DNA of 64,000 bases, taken from NCBI GenBank assembly GCA_030159075.1, contig BROG01000377.1:62001-126000 (forward strand). Direction: 5' to 3'. The translations under genes were made by a program, and so were the position numbers. Shown piece after piece: positions 34,811 to 46,735 of this stretch. Source of the DNA: Atrina japonica. Its lineage: Eukaryota; Mollusca; Bivalvia; Pterioida; Pinnidae. The notes under the pieces were generated by a model that worked only from the letters and a program-made list of their open reading frames with translations, was not told the DNA's origin and did no database searches. Positions within the stretch are counted from its first letter, which is position 1. Each line of letters opens with the position of its first letter.

Positions 34811-35070
34811 TCTAAAACCGGAATCCTGAATCGATGTGCTCTTTCCTACCCGAAGTCCTATGCGACGGAAATCATTCTGTGCTAATGAATATTTATAAGG
34901 AATAGGTGTGTCCAGTTTATCCAATCACAGTAGTTGTGATCGGCTACGGAAGTTATCGCATAGTCTGTTGATCCAATACATTTCTGAAATCGTTTTAAAG
35001 CCTCGATCTAATTGGTCGACGAATGCGAGCATCGTTAACTCGCATCGGCCGTGATGTTACGGCGATGAAG
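34811..35070. mobile_element. MITE-C copy, opposite orientation
   Basis: Terminus ACCGGAATCCTGAATCGATG...CTACCCGAAGTCC, body CCAATCACAGTAGTTGTGAT and CCTCGATCTAATTGGTCGAC. The far TIR is poorly preserved. Confidence 0.65.
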
Positions 35071-35215
35071 CCTGTCATAAGATACCAGCCGATGATACAA
35101 ATTCGGCAGAAGACAAACTGCAGAAGTAACAAGTGACGCAAAACCTTTCATAAGCATATCAAATTTTCAGAATTAATTCAAACAACACGAAGTCATATAT
35201 TTTCTTCAATTTACT

Positions 35216-35514
35216 GTATGAAAACATACAATAATTCTACACGAGATAGAATGTTTCGTGTTTCTGATCAATGGGTGGGTAATCAGATACATGCCTTATC
35301 ATTAATCATATATCATACATATCATGAGCCATCAGATGAGAAAGGGGACCTTATGACATTCTGTGGGAAATTTGCTTCCACTGGATATGTCATAGACCCT
35401 TTTCTAAGCCGCTGACTGAATTATGCAGTGCAGCCTTGATATACTGCATGTTATATCGTTTGAAAACATACAATAATTCTACACGAGATAGAATGTTTCG
35501 TGTTTCTGATCAAT
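35216..35514. repeat. Perfect 53-bp direct repeat, 243 bp apart
   Basis: GAAAACATACAATAATTCTA through GTTTCGTGTTTCTGATCAAT occurs at about 35220-35272 and 35463-35515 without differences. Between them sits a short MITE-J-like palindrome. Confidence 0.9.
35322..35412. mobile_element. MITE-J-like short palindrome
   Basis: CATGAGCCATCAGATGAGAA...CCCTTTTCTAAGCCGCTGA: ends are related to the element at 52869 with most of the body deleted. Confidence 0.5.
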
Positions 35515-35515
35515 A

Positions 35516-36137
35516 ACTGAATGTTATATTGTTTCTCATATGTACTTCTTGATAATGATGCTCAAATAGCCTGCGGGTCTAGATCTGTTCGGTTTATCAT
35601 CATTTCAAAGAAGCATACTGTTAATCCATAACTTGTTGCCAACTCTATGAAGAATTGCATTAATGTGTGCAAAATGTAAACGTATACTTTTTGCAATTAA
35701 CATGTTTCGACAACGGATGCTAAATCAACCAGACCCATGACCAGTATTTTACCGATTCTCTCTTTGACATGAATTTAATTGCGAGTTCGTATCATGTTTG
35801 ACTCGGCGACGGTGCCTTTTGCCTCCAGCACGATTCATGCAATGACTCATACACCCACTGGGTAACTTGAAAATGATTGATTGCGATAGAACTTGCGATA
35901 GAGATTATAAACATATAACTAACGTACCAATAACAATAAAAACACAACTCAAACATGTCAATAACATGTCAAAATGGGGTTTTTTCGCTCGCAATATTAA
36001 CGAAAGACAACATAACATTTGTTGCTCCCATGGGAAAACAAAACATCGTCGGATTCCAGGAAAAATGAATTGTAAGATGATTATTTAGGAGCTGTTATCA
36101 GTTTGAATATGTCATTCTCCCTACCTGTTCGACAGAG
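35516..36137. other. Intergenic, nothing recognised
   Basis: No supported feature. Confidence 0.5.
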
Positions 36138-36362
36138 GGTGTTGAGACGTCTGTACCAACTAGGCTTCGTGCCTCGCTTGTTTCATTTGGATTTGACTGT
36201 GGACCCACAGCGGGTGTGACCGGTCAACAGGGGATGCAGACACATCATTGACACCTGATCCCACCTCTTGGTTTCCTGATGTTCATGTTTGTCCAATATT
36301 TTCCGAATTAGTTTATATATCCTGGATTTCCTTAAGATTTATACCTTGGTATCTGAGATTTT
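36138..36362 (-). mobile_element. MITE-E, one half, antisense
   Basis: GACGTCTGTACCAACTAGGC, GACTGTGGACCCACAGCGGG, CCTGATCCCACCTCTTGG, then the TIR end ATACCTTGGTATCTGAGATT. Confidence 0.75.
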
Positions 36363-36897
36363 TATATGTTTACTTTTAGCTTCGTTTTATCTTTATTGTT
36401 TTATTTTTCCTTTGTCCATGGTACTTGCGAATGGCCAGCGATTTCTTCCTCCGTATGTAATTACGTCAATAGAACTGTAGTCTCAAAATATTTCTATTCT
36501 CGATTGCTAATAATAATTTCTTTGATTATATTACGCAATCACTCAATGTTTGTTTCTACATACACTGTTATTTCATCGAACATCACTGTCTACCTTTGTT
36601 TATGAGTATGTGTGTAAAACAACAATGATGTTATTCTGAGAAATAAGTCCAGTCTTCACTTCTGAAAAAGAGAACTTTAATAAAAACTTTCGGTTTCATA
36701 TTACAGTAAATGAATATCTTATCTAAGATATTAAAAATGCTAACTTGACCATTCGTACAAGTGCACAGGAAAATGTTCTTGTCCAGTGTGACTTTCACCT
36801 CTACACAAACAATCGGACAAACGATCAATGGATAACGAGACAAAAATGTTAATTGAAAAAGACGTCAGTTATCTTAAATGCTGGATATTTCTAAGTA
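36363..36897. other. Intergenic, nothing recognised
   Basis: No supported feature. Confidence 0.5.
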
Positions 36898-36971
36898 CAG
36901 TAAAACCTCGTTATATTGACACCGTCAAATTTTGCATTATAAACGGGTCTGGCGATAGGTTGAGTGAAACC
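36898..36971. mobile_element. Pogo-like element fragment
   Basis: CAGTAAAACCTCGTTATATT is close to the canonical pogo/Tigger terminus. The far end GTTGAGTGAAACC gives only a weak inverted match. Confidence 0.5.
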
Positions 36972-37622
36972 TAAAATGGAATTATAAGGAAAACTGGGGG
37001 AATGGACTTTCAAAAATTGTGGCGAAAAAGCAAAGTAACAAATAAACAGAAGGGCTTTTTAAAGAGGTTTTTATTGTAATATAAGTGGCCCCATGCGCGC
37101 GCATACACACATTCACACAGAGAGAGACGTATATAAATATTGTAAGTTGTATGCTATAATCATAAGGGAACAAAGCGATGCGTTAATCACAAATACCATT
37201 TAAAGGGTCAAACACTGCGGTATTATACAATGTTGCAAAGACGATCATTATACTGAGGTTAAAATTTGAAAATGGTTGACTTTAAGCGCGCTTCCTCATA
37301 GTCTTGTGGCAACAACTAACTAGTAACCACTTTAAATCCGGAATTATTTGTCGGGACTCCATTAATTTCTTGTAATTTGTATCAACCTGGAACCAACGGT
37401 AACCTGTCTTATGCAGCAACTTTTTCAATTTCCCATGTGTGGCTGCTGATATTTTTCTGAAGCACAAGTTCTAAATGTATTCGCGAGATGATATTTTCCG
37501 ATTCCGACTGCTCATTTCTTCATACTATTACCATACTTCATAACAAAAGTTGTTCGCTGTACAACTGCGTTCCGCGTATATATCTTCCGTTTTCTAAAAC
37601 ATTATTTTTTTCTTTTATGTCC
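36972..37622. other. Intergenic, nothing recognised
   Basis: No supported feature. Confidence 0.5.
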
Positions 37623-37921
37623 GGCTAAAATCATGAGCCGGCCTGCCTCAGTCGGTAGCGCGCTCGACTACTGATCGTGAGTTCGAGTTCAGTCGGCGGC
37701 AGGTTGATTTTCTGTCCTTGGGATGAGTCAGTAAAAACGGAGGTCCCGTGTCACAGTAAGTTTCGGCACGTTAAAGAACCCTCACTGCTCAATGACCGCA
37801 AGTACCGAGCATAGGCCAAACTTTGAAGCCATTCACCGGCATTTGGTGATGTCTCCATATAGGTGAAAGATTCGTGAGTGGGACGTTAAACAACAATAAA
37901 CAAACAAAACAGCTAAAATCA
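37623..37921 (+). repeat. Full-length SINE with target-site duplication
   Basis: Head GCCTCAGTCGGTAGCGCGCT and B box GATCGTGAGTTCGAGTTCAG; complete body; (CAAA) tail. Flanking direct repeats GGCTAAAATCA (left) and AGCTAAAATCA (right). Confidence 0.93.
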
Positions 37922-38271
37922 GTCCCAAGAACATCGCATCGTGCTTTCATTTTCACCGTCATTATAAAGTTAGAAAATTAAAGCGATAATATTATTTTCG
38001 CCAGCGAGAGATCTCTCGAAATTTCGCTCAAATATAATTCTCGCTAAGAAAATCGGATTGACAGTAGCTTATTTCAGTATATAAAATCATCATATGTTGA
38101 ACAGCAGCTAGCATATAGGATTATCTATATGCAGCCAAAGAAGGGATGCGAGTTCTTAAATGTTGAAAAATGACGATAGGAAAGCCGAAATTATCACGTA
38201 TGTAGAACATATAAATTAATATATACAGAAGAATTGTAATAATTGGCAATAAGCAATATAGAAAACAAATG

Positions 38272-38451
38272 TACAATGGGACCTCGCTATGAGACCAGCT
38301 AACTGACTTACTCAAAGTAGTTTGATTTGTGAGATGGTCTCTTAAGTGAAGTTTTCTGCTTATTAGATATTTATCAAGCAACTGACATCTTGTGCTCTGA
38401 AATGTGAAATTATCTCCTGAGTGAGGTGGTCTACAGGCGAGGTTCCACTGT
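38272..38451. mobile_element. MITE-N, pogo-like ends, 180 bp
   Basis: CAATGGGACCTCGCTATGAG and CAGGCGAGGTTCCACTG are inverted, flanked by TA. Related in its ends, but not its body, to MITE-A. Confidence 0.7.
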
Positions 38452-38465
38452 ATTGTCTCTCCTTG

Positions 38466-38580
38466 TGTTATGTTTTTTTTTTGTTTTTTTTTTTTTTTGA
38501 TGTTGTTGTTGTTTTTGTTTTGTTTATTTTTTGTTGTTGTTTTGTTTTTGTTTTTGCTTTTTTTGTCCTTTATTCTTATT
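38466..38580. repeat. T-rich (GTTT)n low-complexity tract
   Basis: Interrupted T runs and GTTGTT/GTTTTT units. Confidence 0.9.
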
Positions 38581-38909
38581 TACAATAATGAATCAGACTG
38601 CAATATCACCATTGCAGTATTAGCGCGAGTCGAAGAGTAGAGAGAGGTCTAACGGTGTTTGGAGTCTCGTACATTAAGTCACAATGTTTCTCACTTCAAC
38701 AACGATTCGAGTCCTGTTGGAACCTTAGCCGATTATGTGTTAAAGTTTGCCACTATAATTATGGAAGGTCTGGTGCATTTTTCCGGAAATTTCGTAATCG
38801 GGTGCCAGTCATACCCCAATTAACAAAATGGACTCCACTGTATCAACGGGGAAATATAACAGGATATAATACCATTGAAGTAAAAATGAAAAAAAGTACA
38901 AATGGATTT

Positions 38910-39330
38910 TCGAAACTCCAAGTCCATTAGAATACGACAAATTAGATATACAAATAGTCTCAACATGAAAAACGAATCCTAAACGGTATGTGACCAGTTA
39001 TCCGGAAGTAGTTAGCGTCCCCTGTTATAGCATGCCACTTCCGTCGCAAATGTCACGCGGAAACCTCCAGAGTTCGGTGAAAATATGATGTTCGATGAAA
39101 AGATCAAAATCGGTGAAAAGGTTTAATTCATTGCTAAGGTCAAGCTCGGTGAATGGATAGATATAATAACGGTCTCAACAAGAAAATTATTGCGAATCTC
39201 AAACAGGATGGGACCAAATATCCGGAATTACTCAGTCGCCACTCGTCGCAAATGTTATATGCAAACATCTCGAATTCGGTTAAAAGGCCAAGTCCAGTGA
39301 AAATATCATCAGTTAGTTTTAGATATATAA
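38910..39330 (+). repeat. Repeat-M copy
   Basis: CTCCAAGTCCATTAGAATAC, ATCCGGAAGTAGTTAGCGTC, CATGCCACTTCCGTCGCAAA; a second diverged unit starts near AACGGTCTCAACAAGAAAAT. Confidence 0.75.
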
Positions 39331-39666
39331 CGGAAATAATACCACATCTATATTGTTTAGTAGAAACGTCAAATCACAAACTCAAGACAACCGTATTTGT
39401 CGGAAAGACTTCATCGCTTGAGCTCCAATCTAAAATACTTTCAGCAGAGTTGCGAAATCCTGCAAGTATCCTGCAAGGCCGAATAATAAACTTAATTCAT
39501 TCCAAAATCCGAGTTACCAATAAATAATTTTATTATCTTAGCTTTTCTTGAGTTTAGAACTGAAGCAGTGCTTTCCATGAAAAAAATCATCATTAGGTTG
39601 AAATGATAAATTATATATATATATAATAATATAAAATACTTGTCTAGTACTGAAATACCCAGTACT
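39331..39666. other. Intergenic; scrap of satellite-like sequence
   Basis: Near 39395-39440 the reverse complement of the satellite motif TTGGAGCTCAACCGATGAAG is recognisable (GACTTCATCGCTTGAGCTCC). Otherwise nothing. Confidence 0.4.
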
Positions 39667-40203
39667 GGGCCGGTATTGATAAAGATTCTTCAGCCTTATA
39701 CTTAAAATAACAGTTTAGCTAAGAATTAATTCTTAAGTGAAATTCACAAAAATGCTTAGAGTAATTCTTAGCTAAGTAATTCTTAAGCACGTTACCACGG
39801 AAATCTGGGGAAAGTGACAGGCTTATCCAACGTTTAATTTCTTTCCAGATATATGTTTCCTTTTTTCATATCATAAGTCTCCAGCGAAGTCATACTACCT
39901 GTACTAAAGTTTACATTACAACAATTGTTAGGTTTTTTGTTACAATCTTCCTTTAAAATTTCTTCTCTAACATTGCATTTCTTTGTGAAAAAAAAATTTA
40001 AGAAATTGTTAAATCATTTAGGAGTCCTCTTTAGTTCTCTTAACTTTAAACATATTCTTAAGTGCTAAGTAAGTTTATGAATTATATTTAAGAATTTCAC
40101 CGTCATTTTAGAAATGTCTTAACCACTTAAGTAAGAAAAAAAATAGTTTAGGTATTTTTTTCATACTTAAGTATAGACTAAGAATCTTCATGAATACCGG
40201 CCC
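39667..40203. mobile_element. MITE-I, 537 bp, hAT-like ends
   Basis: GGGCCGGTATTGATAAAGAT and ATCTTCATGAATACCGGCCC are inverted over about 24 bases. The body is full of CTTAAG/TTAAGTA inverted motifs, so the whole element could fold. No transposase. GGGCC-type ends suggest a hAT relative, but I see no clear 8-bp target duplication. Confidence 0.75.
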
Positions 40204-40568
40204 TGGTATTTATGTATATACCCTTTAAAACATTTAAACAACAACAACAACAACAAAATTAATATTTAAATCACTCGGTAAACAATTCTATCTACTGAAA
40301 ACGCATTTATCATTTCAACAAGTCAGCCTTTCTTTTCCTCGATGTAAATAAAATAACGTAATTTAACACATATTTTGCTATTATAACTATTATTCGAGTT
40401 TGGCTGTCTTACTCTCCATTCTTCATGATTGTGTTTTGACTGTTGATTTCATTCAAAAATTGCACGTGCAAATCAAAGTAATAAATTATCCTGTGTTTTT
40501 CAATTACGACCCGAATTGCTCTATCACTAGCGGTATGAGTTCTCAGGACCAACTTCGTCTATTTCGTT

Positions 40569-41266
40569 TTAACACTTTGTCTTACGATGACAACATGCCA
40601 TCTTTTTTATTTCTCTTCTGAATCTTGTGTCAAAGAGCGAATACAAAAATGGATTCACAATATTATTTACAATGTAAAATCTATAGAGAAAAAGATGTAT
40701 TCTTATCTGCTCGTCCGATATCGTTTTCCAAAAGTCCTTATTTATTCCTTCCAGAAGCATTATGATTATTCTCGGAGCGTATGTTACAAGGAAAGTGATC
40801 GTTATAAGCATGAACAAAAGAGAATAGCGAAAATGTCGGAAACTGGCTTTCAGATTAAGAATTCGAAGACTCACACTTCTTCGTTTGCCTTTATCATCTA
40901 CGTATTCAACGGAACTTTTTCTTTTCTTGTAGGTTTCCTCGTCATCCGTGGAGTAAACGGAATCCTGGGAGTATTTCCTTGTTTTGTTTATTTTTATTCC
41001 TGAAACTTGATCTTCAAATACGTCATCGGGTTTGTTGTCTGCTATAACACCTGAGTCTGAAACAGGTGCTTGTGAAATGTCATGTGACGGCAAGCTTGAT
41101 CTTGCCCTCTTGCGGAATCGTGTTTGAGAATATATCTTCTTTGCAATAAAGGCATAAAGCACGGTAACGCTGAAAATTCCTCCCAATGCTAATATCATTT
41201 GGAATGCATTATAAACCGTAAGTTCTGTTGACAGATCCATGGATTCGTAGCGTCCACAGCGATAAC
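40569..41266 (-). CDS. GPCR C, exon 2 (loop 2 to C-terminus)
   Basis: This exon continues GPCR C after its intron. Acceptor TTTCCTACAG|GTTATC; the split Gly codon (G|GT, phase 1) restores NVTG-YRCGRYE, with the loop-2 Cys at the place seen in paralogs A and B. It contains TM5, a long charged third intracellular loop (RKRARSS, KKRKSSVEYVDDKGKRR), TM6 with LVTYAPR in place of CWxP, TM7 VNNIVNPFLYS and a short Cys/Lys tail. 698 bases, ending in TAA. Confidence 0.93.
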
Positions 41267-42964
41267 CTGTAGGAAATACAAAACGAAAGTGAAAGTAATT
41301 TCTGGATTCTTTGAAACATTGACTACTGTACAATTCTTTAATTTCAAGGGGATAAACTTTCGCGTTTTACTGAAAGGAATTTATGAACCCGTATCAAATT
41401 TCGTGCAAGGCTCTTTCCAAACCAAACGTGCATTAGGAGTTTTCGCTTCAATTGACTTTTGACTCTACCGCGGCTCTCCATAATCATGTATTCTAATTTA
41501 TGAACCGATTGCTGTTGATCAGTTTGGTGTTTTATTCACAAAGCGGTGCTTACAGGTACAGTTTCACGTACCAGTCCATTCCTAACATCTTTCAAAAGGA
41601 AATGTTCCTTCAGGACGAGCTGGGTCCAATACGTTTTGTAAAACGGGAAAGTTACTGGAGACACAAAAGGCATTCATCATTGAAGACTCTTTGCTATATT
41701 TACATATGAATAAAGGTTAAAGTCACATTCGGGGCAGAAACGTCCAGAATTTTTTTTTTAACGCACTTAATGTGTATTTGCATATAATTTCGTCGTATTT
41801 CAAAGGTATATACTAATTAACTAGTTAGCCAATAACGGGACACACCCAGCGTGCAGATCTAATAATAACCTCTTAAAATAATATGAAAATGAGGAGATAT
41901 CGAAAACGAGGCATGGGAACCAAAACAAACTGTCCATGATAAATAACCTATACTAGAGTAAACACATCATGTACAGAACTATCTTTACATCTTACATTAA
42001 CTTAGGTTTCTTCCATTAAACCTTATTGAACAGTACATACATTTGGCCGAAATCCTGTCCAAATTTAAGTTATTTCATTTGGTAAAATCAGTCCGCTTCT
42101 TCGTACTTGTAGCATTTTCACCGCAATATAACGATCTGTTTAACTAAATATTTCTCGTCCCAGCCGTCGGAAATTTGGTCAGGTGTTTATCCAATCTATT
42201 ATTTTCATTAGTCTGTCGACATAAAGCTGTGTCACAACATAATTGAGACTAAATTCCAGGTACCGGTTCTCACTTTCTTTTTTTTTTTTTTTTTTTTTTT
42301 AAATGTTTTTCATTTCCTTCTTTTAGGAGTGGAATTCTAAGGAAAATCTCAAATGTAGCAATAACTCCCCTGGAATGTGATTTTAACCTCAAGAATGTGG
42401 CTTTAAAATGTTGGTTGTTCAATTAAAGTTGCTGATGCCACCATATAAATCAAAACCTGTTGTGGGGACACAGGAAAACATAAACGCTTACATGTTGTTT
42501 TTGTCAATAAACCTAACCACTTTATTTGCTGAGTGAACTTAATCATACCATAATACTTGTGTTAATGTCCGAGTATTTCAAGTGTCATTAATCTGTATAC
42601 AAGTAGGTCATAATTAAGATAACGATGGTGTTGCGTATTGATGTATCTGTCTCTTCAATTCTTAAGACATTGCCCCTGTAGTCACATTTCAACTCGGCCA
42701 TTGCAAAGAATGCTTATGTCCACTGGCAAAATTCAGGAGTGTTTGATATAGCATCCTAAATTAACAATATTTTAATATGCTTTGTTAACTTTTTCATTCT
42801 TGATTTATGACAGTAGAACATTATTTGTATTTATTTGGGCGAGTCCAAATGTGACTTCAGGGGTGCATGACTTACGTTGCGACTATACATAAAGGTCAAC
42901 TATGTATGTATAATCTTCCCATTCCCTTAAAACCCGAAATCAATTGAAACGTTTCCTAACTTAC
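41267..42964 (-). other. Intron of GPCR C, 1698 bp
   Basis: GT-AG intron: donor ACAG|GTAAGT, acceptor TTCCTACAG|GT. It holds a 24-base T run near 42277 and otherwise nothing recognised; the AT-rich sequence gives no conserved frame. Confidence 0.9.
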
Positions 42965-43478
42965 CTGTTACATTTGCTTTTGGGTTAAACACCATTATTT
43001 CGCCGTGGAAGAAAATGGTCGGAAAAGAAGACACTGCAGCAACAAGTATCATTACACATAGTGAGATATACTTAATTCTCAGCGTCATCTGACGACCAAA
43101 CGGCAGACAGACTTTCTGGTAACGCTGTACTGCTATAATGATTAAAACCAATCCTGCTATGATTGTGGTCATTTTCGTGAGGAACCACAAGGATTTACAT
43201 GACGGATCTCCCTGGAAAGTTACAGGTAACAAATTGAGAGCTATGGCAAATCCAGCACCAAACAAACATGACACTAAGTCACAGACTGCAAGGTACGGAA
43301 TAAAGAATCTATCGTCTTTGTGTCCTTTTATCTTGTAGATATACACGTACGCCACCAAGAGATTTCCAAATGTTCCGATAAATAAATAGAGACAAAGCAC
43401 TACGGTATTTGGTATTAAGAAGTCCGCCAAAAATTGGTTAAGTTGAAGTAATCTTTCCTCATTGGCGTCTGTATCCAT
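42965..43478 (-). CDS. Rhodopsin-like (class A) orphan GPCR C, exon 1 (403 aa total)
   Basis: ATG at 43478 (MDTDANEERLL). The frame extends four codons upstream without another ATG. Encodes the N-tail, TM1 (GTFGNLL), TM2 with LAVCDLV Asp, C94 before TM3, TM3 ending in AVQRYQ, TM4, and loop 2 up to NVT. DRY is replaced by QRY (118-120). Joined to exon 2 the protein has 403 residues, close to A (408) and B (400). The intron position, between TM4 and the loop-2 Cys, distinguishes this paralog. If the ancestor had the intron, A and B could derive from retrocopies or intron loss; if not, C gained it. Upstream of the ATG no promoter motif is clear. Confidence 0.93.
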
Positions 43479-43726
43479 ATCTTCATTCAAACAAAACTGA
43501 AACCCTGGCTGTAATTTCTAGATATTCCTGGACTGGATTTTTAAATGTTTCCCTCTCTATATCAAACATCTACTTGAGCGACATAACAGGAAGGACAACC
43601 ATAGACGAGGCACAAACGGGATTATTTGATACAATTTGAGTAATGATGAATGTGGTATTGTTGTTTAAAAACAATGCAAATATAAACAACCGAATATGAG
43701 CATTATGATTAATTTCGGAATTATAC

Positions 43727-43850
43727 ATCATCATCATCATCATCATCATCATTTTACCTTTAGTATGTATGTATGTATGTATGTATGTATGTATGTATGC
43801 ATGTATGCATGTATGTATGTATGTATGTATGTTTGTATGTATGTATGTTT
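43727..43850. repeat. (ATC)n and (ATGT)n microsatellites
   Basis: Nine ATC units followed, after a short gap, by about 21 ATGT units with a few substitutions. Confidence 0.95.
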
Positions 43851-44081
43851 AGGAAGTATTATATTTATTTACTTCACATTTTTATTTTAAGTGTTTCCTC
43901 TTGAGAGGAGTTTTCGTAATATCTCAGAAATATAGGGAATTCAAGTAAAAGTACCCATGAAGGGATTAAGGAACCAGTGATAAAATTGCTGGACCCATAC
44001 AAACTTGCATATACAAATTTCATTCGGATTATCGATAAGATAAGAAGCCATTGTACAGTGATAACTCTTAGACGGATTTAG

Positions 44082-44256
44082 GAATAGGCCTTTTAAATGT
44101 AACTGCGGTCCTGTGACTTTTGAGTGGTAAAATGATACAGATACCCACAAAAACATAGACGTCGTTATAGTAACTGATTATTTCATTTTCCGGGAATCTA
44201 TATAATTTTGCCACTTAAGGTTACAGGACCGCAGTTACAATTAAAGAGTCTATAAA
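44082..44256. mobile_element. MITE-K, fold-back element
   Basis: TGTAACTGCGGTCCTGTGAC and TTACAGGACCGCAGTTACAA are inverted. The pairing extends on both sides (ATAGGCC..TTTAA/TTAAAGAGTCTAT and GTGGTAAAATGATA/TATAATTTTGCCAC), so over 45 bases per arm. Confidence 0.8.
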
Positions 44257-44811
44257 TTTAGGTTATTTTTGCCTTGTATTTGACACAAGTATATATGTAT
44301 TACCGCTTGTTGTGCGGGCAACTTAAATGGTCATAAAATATCAGCAAATGATGCTGTTAAATCTAAGTATTTAAGGGTTTTTACCATTGATAAAGGACAC
44401 ACTGGCACTCGGCTGCTCCTTTCGATGGAACGGAATAGTTGTAAAATTATTTTCGTTTTAAATAAAAGAAGTAGTTTTCATTCGGACTATGTTTGTGTTT
44501 GACTAGTTTTTAGATTCATCATTTCCAAACATTGTTTCTTTTGAAAATTATAGTCATAGATTTAGTTTTGTTCCGTGTCTGACATGATAATACTGTTGCT
44601 TCATGGGAAGGAATTCAACTCTGAGCAGGCGCCGGTCTGCGTACGACAGATTAGTATAATTGCTATAGATACGTGAATCTTGACAAGGATTGATGCAAGC
44701 ATTACTTTGTGGCAGGTATTACAAACAGCTTGAATTGACATAGAGAGCTATTAGGAAAAAGGCGAAATTGACTCACTTTTGCACGATGCAGTACGTAATG
44801 ACAAGAATCGC
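44257..44811. other. Intergenic, nothing recognised
   Basis: No supported feature. Confidence 0.5.
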
Positions 44812-44870
44812 TTGCACCTGTCAAGTGGTAGAGTGTTCGATTGCCCAAGCGGAAGTTCCCGCATCATACC
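44812..44870 (+). repeat. tRNA-like SINE scrap
   Basis: GTCAAGTGGTAGAGTGTTCG is A-box-like and GGAAGTTCCCGCATC weakly B-box-like. No cloverleaf. Confidence 0.35.
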
Positions 44871-44919
44871 AAAGACTTGGTAGTGGCTGTTCCTTCATCA
44901 AGCATACAAATTATAATGA

Positions 44920-45285
44920 GGTACTCCAAGTCCATTAGAAATTTGACATAACAACTGTCTCAACACGCAGAACAATTGCGAATCTCAAACAAGATGGGAC
45001 CTGGTGTCCAGAAGGAATCAGAGTGCCCTGTACGCATCCCACATCCGTCTTAAACGTTCCATGGCAAACTCGAGTTCGATAAAAATGTCGGGCTCGGTGA
45101 AATGGTTGTTATAACAACGGTCTCAACGCAAAGTACAATTGAGAATCCCAAGTGGGATGGGAACGATCGTCCGGAAGGTGCCTACTATCAGCACGCTCCT
45201 CCCGCAGCAAATGTCCCACGGAAACCTATCCAGTTCGGTGAAATGGCCAAGTTCGAGAAAGTGAAAGTCACAGGCCCTGTAAATA
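44920..45285 (+). repeat. Repeat-M, tandem dimer
   Basis: Two units: AGAACAATTGCGAATCTCAA then AGTACAATTGAGAATCCCAA, each with a GGGA(C/A)C..GTCC.GAAGG..TC block and a GAGTTCG/CAGTTCGGTGAAA end. Confidence 0.8.
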
Positions 45286-46079
45286 AGACTAAAAAACGAG
45301 GTTCAGTTTGCGGCAGACAAAGAGGTTAAAAAACACTCACTTCACAGTAAAGGTCAAGATTTGTAGCACTTATCCATATAAGTGAACCATTGTTTACGGG
45401 ATGTTTAGTGATAAAACAAAAAAGAAGAAAAACGAAGTGACGAGTAATAATTCCTCTTTATCCATTGTTTACAGAATAATTACTCATCATTTGCGTCGTT
45501 CGCTATCTTACTACTTCATTGTACGTCAACAAACTACAATCTTTGATCTTTTCATATTACATATCATGTATTACTGACTCTGACTCATTATTTACTTCCA
45601 CATTCTAGATGTACACTACAGTATACCCACACATAAATATATTGTTGGTGTACTTATTAATATGTATATAAAATGATTAACTTTGTTATTGCCATAATCA
45701 AGCCGGATACGTTCTAGTGTCCAATGAGTTCAAATGACTCTGTAATACGACACAATGAATGATGACTTCACGTGGTATTTCTTCATTTTTACTTCGTCTT
45801 AGAAATTATTTATGCCAAAATCTACATTATGATTTTATAATTTTATAGAAATATTACCATTAATATTACGTAAGCGAAAGTGGTCGACTATTTGCCATTT
45901 GATTTGCAAACAACCATAAAAAGTGAATCAGTTTTGAGTTAATAAACAATTTGTAATAAAATTGTACTCTATGTTACTGAAGCGACCCCTAGTGGCTTGC
46001 TTATAGATGAATTTCGTTTTCATTCGCAAAATGTGTAAGACTTAACAATTAAGGATATTTTTTTCATTTTTTTTAAATA
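45286..46079. other. Intergenic, nothing recognised
   Basis: No supported feature. Confidence 0.5.
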
Positions 46080-46165
46080 GCATGGAATATATATGCAATG
46101 GATCATGGAAAACATGTGTAGCACATAGAATTTTTTCTATAATCCAATGCATATATATTCCATGC
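46080..46165. repeat. Short perfect-looking inverted repeat beside a TA array
   Basis: CATGGAATATATATGCAATGG at the left and CCAATGCATATATATTCCATG at the right pair over about 20-23 bases around a loop of about 40. Could be a cruciform or a very small MITE. Confidence 0.7.
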
Positions 46166-46178
46166 CATTTCAACAATC

Positions 46179-46293
<115 letters not shown>

Positions 46294-46478
46294 CCTTATG
46301 AAATTGTAGTCCGCTGGTTAAGAAATTCATAATTGACTTTGCAGTGGGAGATTTTCATATGACGTAACAGCTAAACAGCTGTGTGAGACGAGAAATAGTT
46401 CCCTTTTCTGCCCGGAAATACTAAATGAATTTTAGGTTTATTTTCTTATTTTCGCATCATTTTGAAGAAACTAGTGAT

Positions 46479-46735
46479 ATGGAAAATTTTGAATACTTAT
46501 TGTCAGATTTGAATCGAGATTATTTTATATTCGATGGCATGGTGCAGGAAGGTTAAATGTTTCAGAAGAAATGGTCGCGGCTATAGCCATGCTGCTGAAT
46601 GATGACTGGTTTATTTACAAAAAGTTTGCGTTTGAATTCGGATATATTATTAATGGGATACACTATAGAAAGTTTGAATGTGAATTAGGAGAAGGGAGAC
46701 AGCTGATATTCGTTCATGACAACTGAACGTAGCTA
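46479..46735 (+). pseudogene. Small coding-like fragment with a frame break (unrecognised)
   Basis: From an ATG at 46479 the frame reads MENFEYLLSDLNRDYF...DGMVQEG and stops at about 46554. One base shift away, a second frame continues LNVSEEMVAAIAMLLNDDWF, then FEFGYIINGIHYRKFE and ends FVHDN at a TGA near 46726. Composition is protein-like (acidic and aromatic residues, no low complexity), and the two halves adjoin, so a broken gene or two small exons are possible. No family recognised; a chance frame is not excluded. Confidence 0.25.

Noticed and set aside
39153..39527. 124-residue open frame on the plus strand
   Set aside because: Begins inside Repeat-M and continues into sequence without protein-like composition.
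42927..43490. GPCR C first half as a free 187-residue protein
   Set aside because: The frame past 42965 runs through a GTAAGT donor into intron sequence, and its first codon is TTG. Splicing to 41266 restores a full receptor.
45102..45329. 75-residue frame with KWDGNDRPEGAYYQHAPPA
   Set aside because: Lies within a Repeat-M dimer; other copies of the family do not keep the frame.
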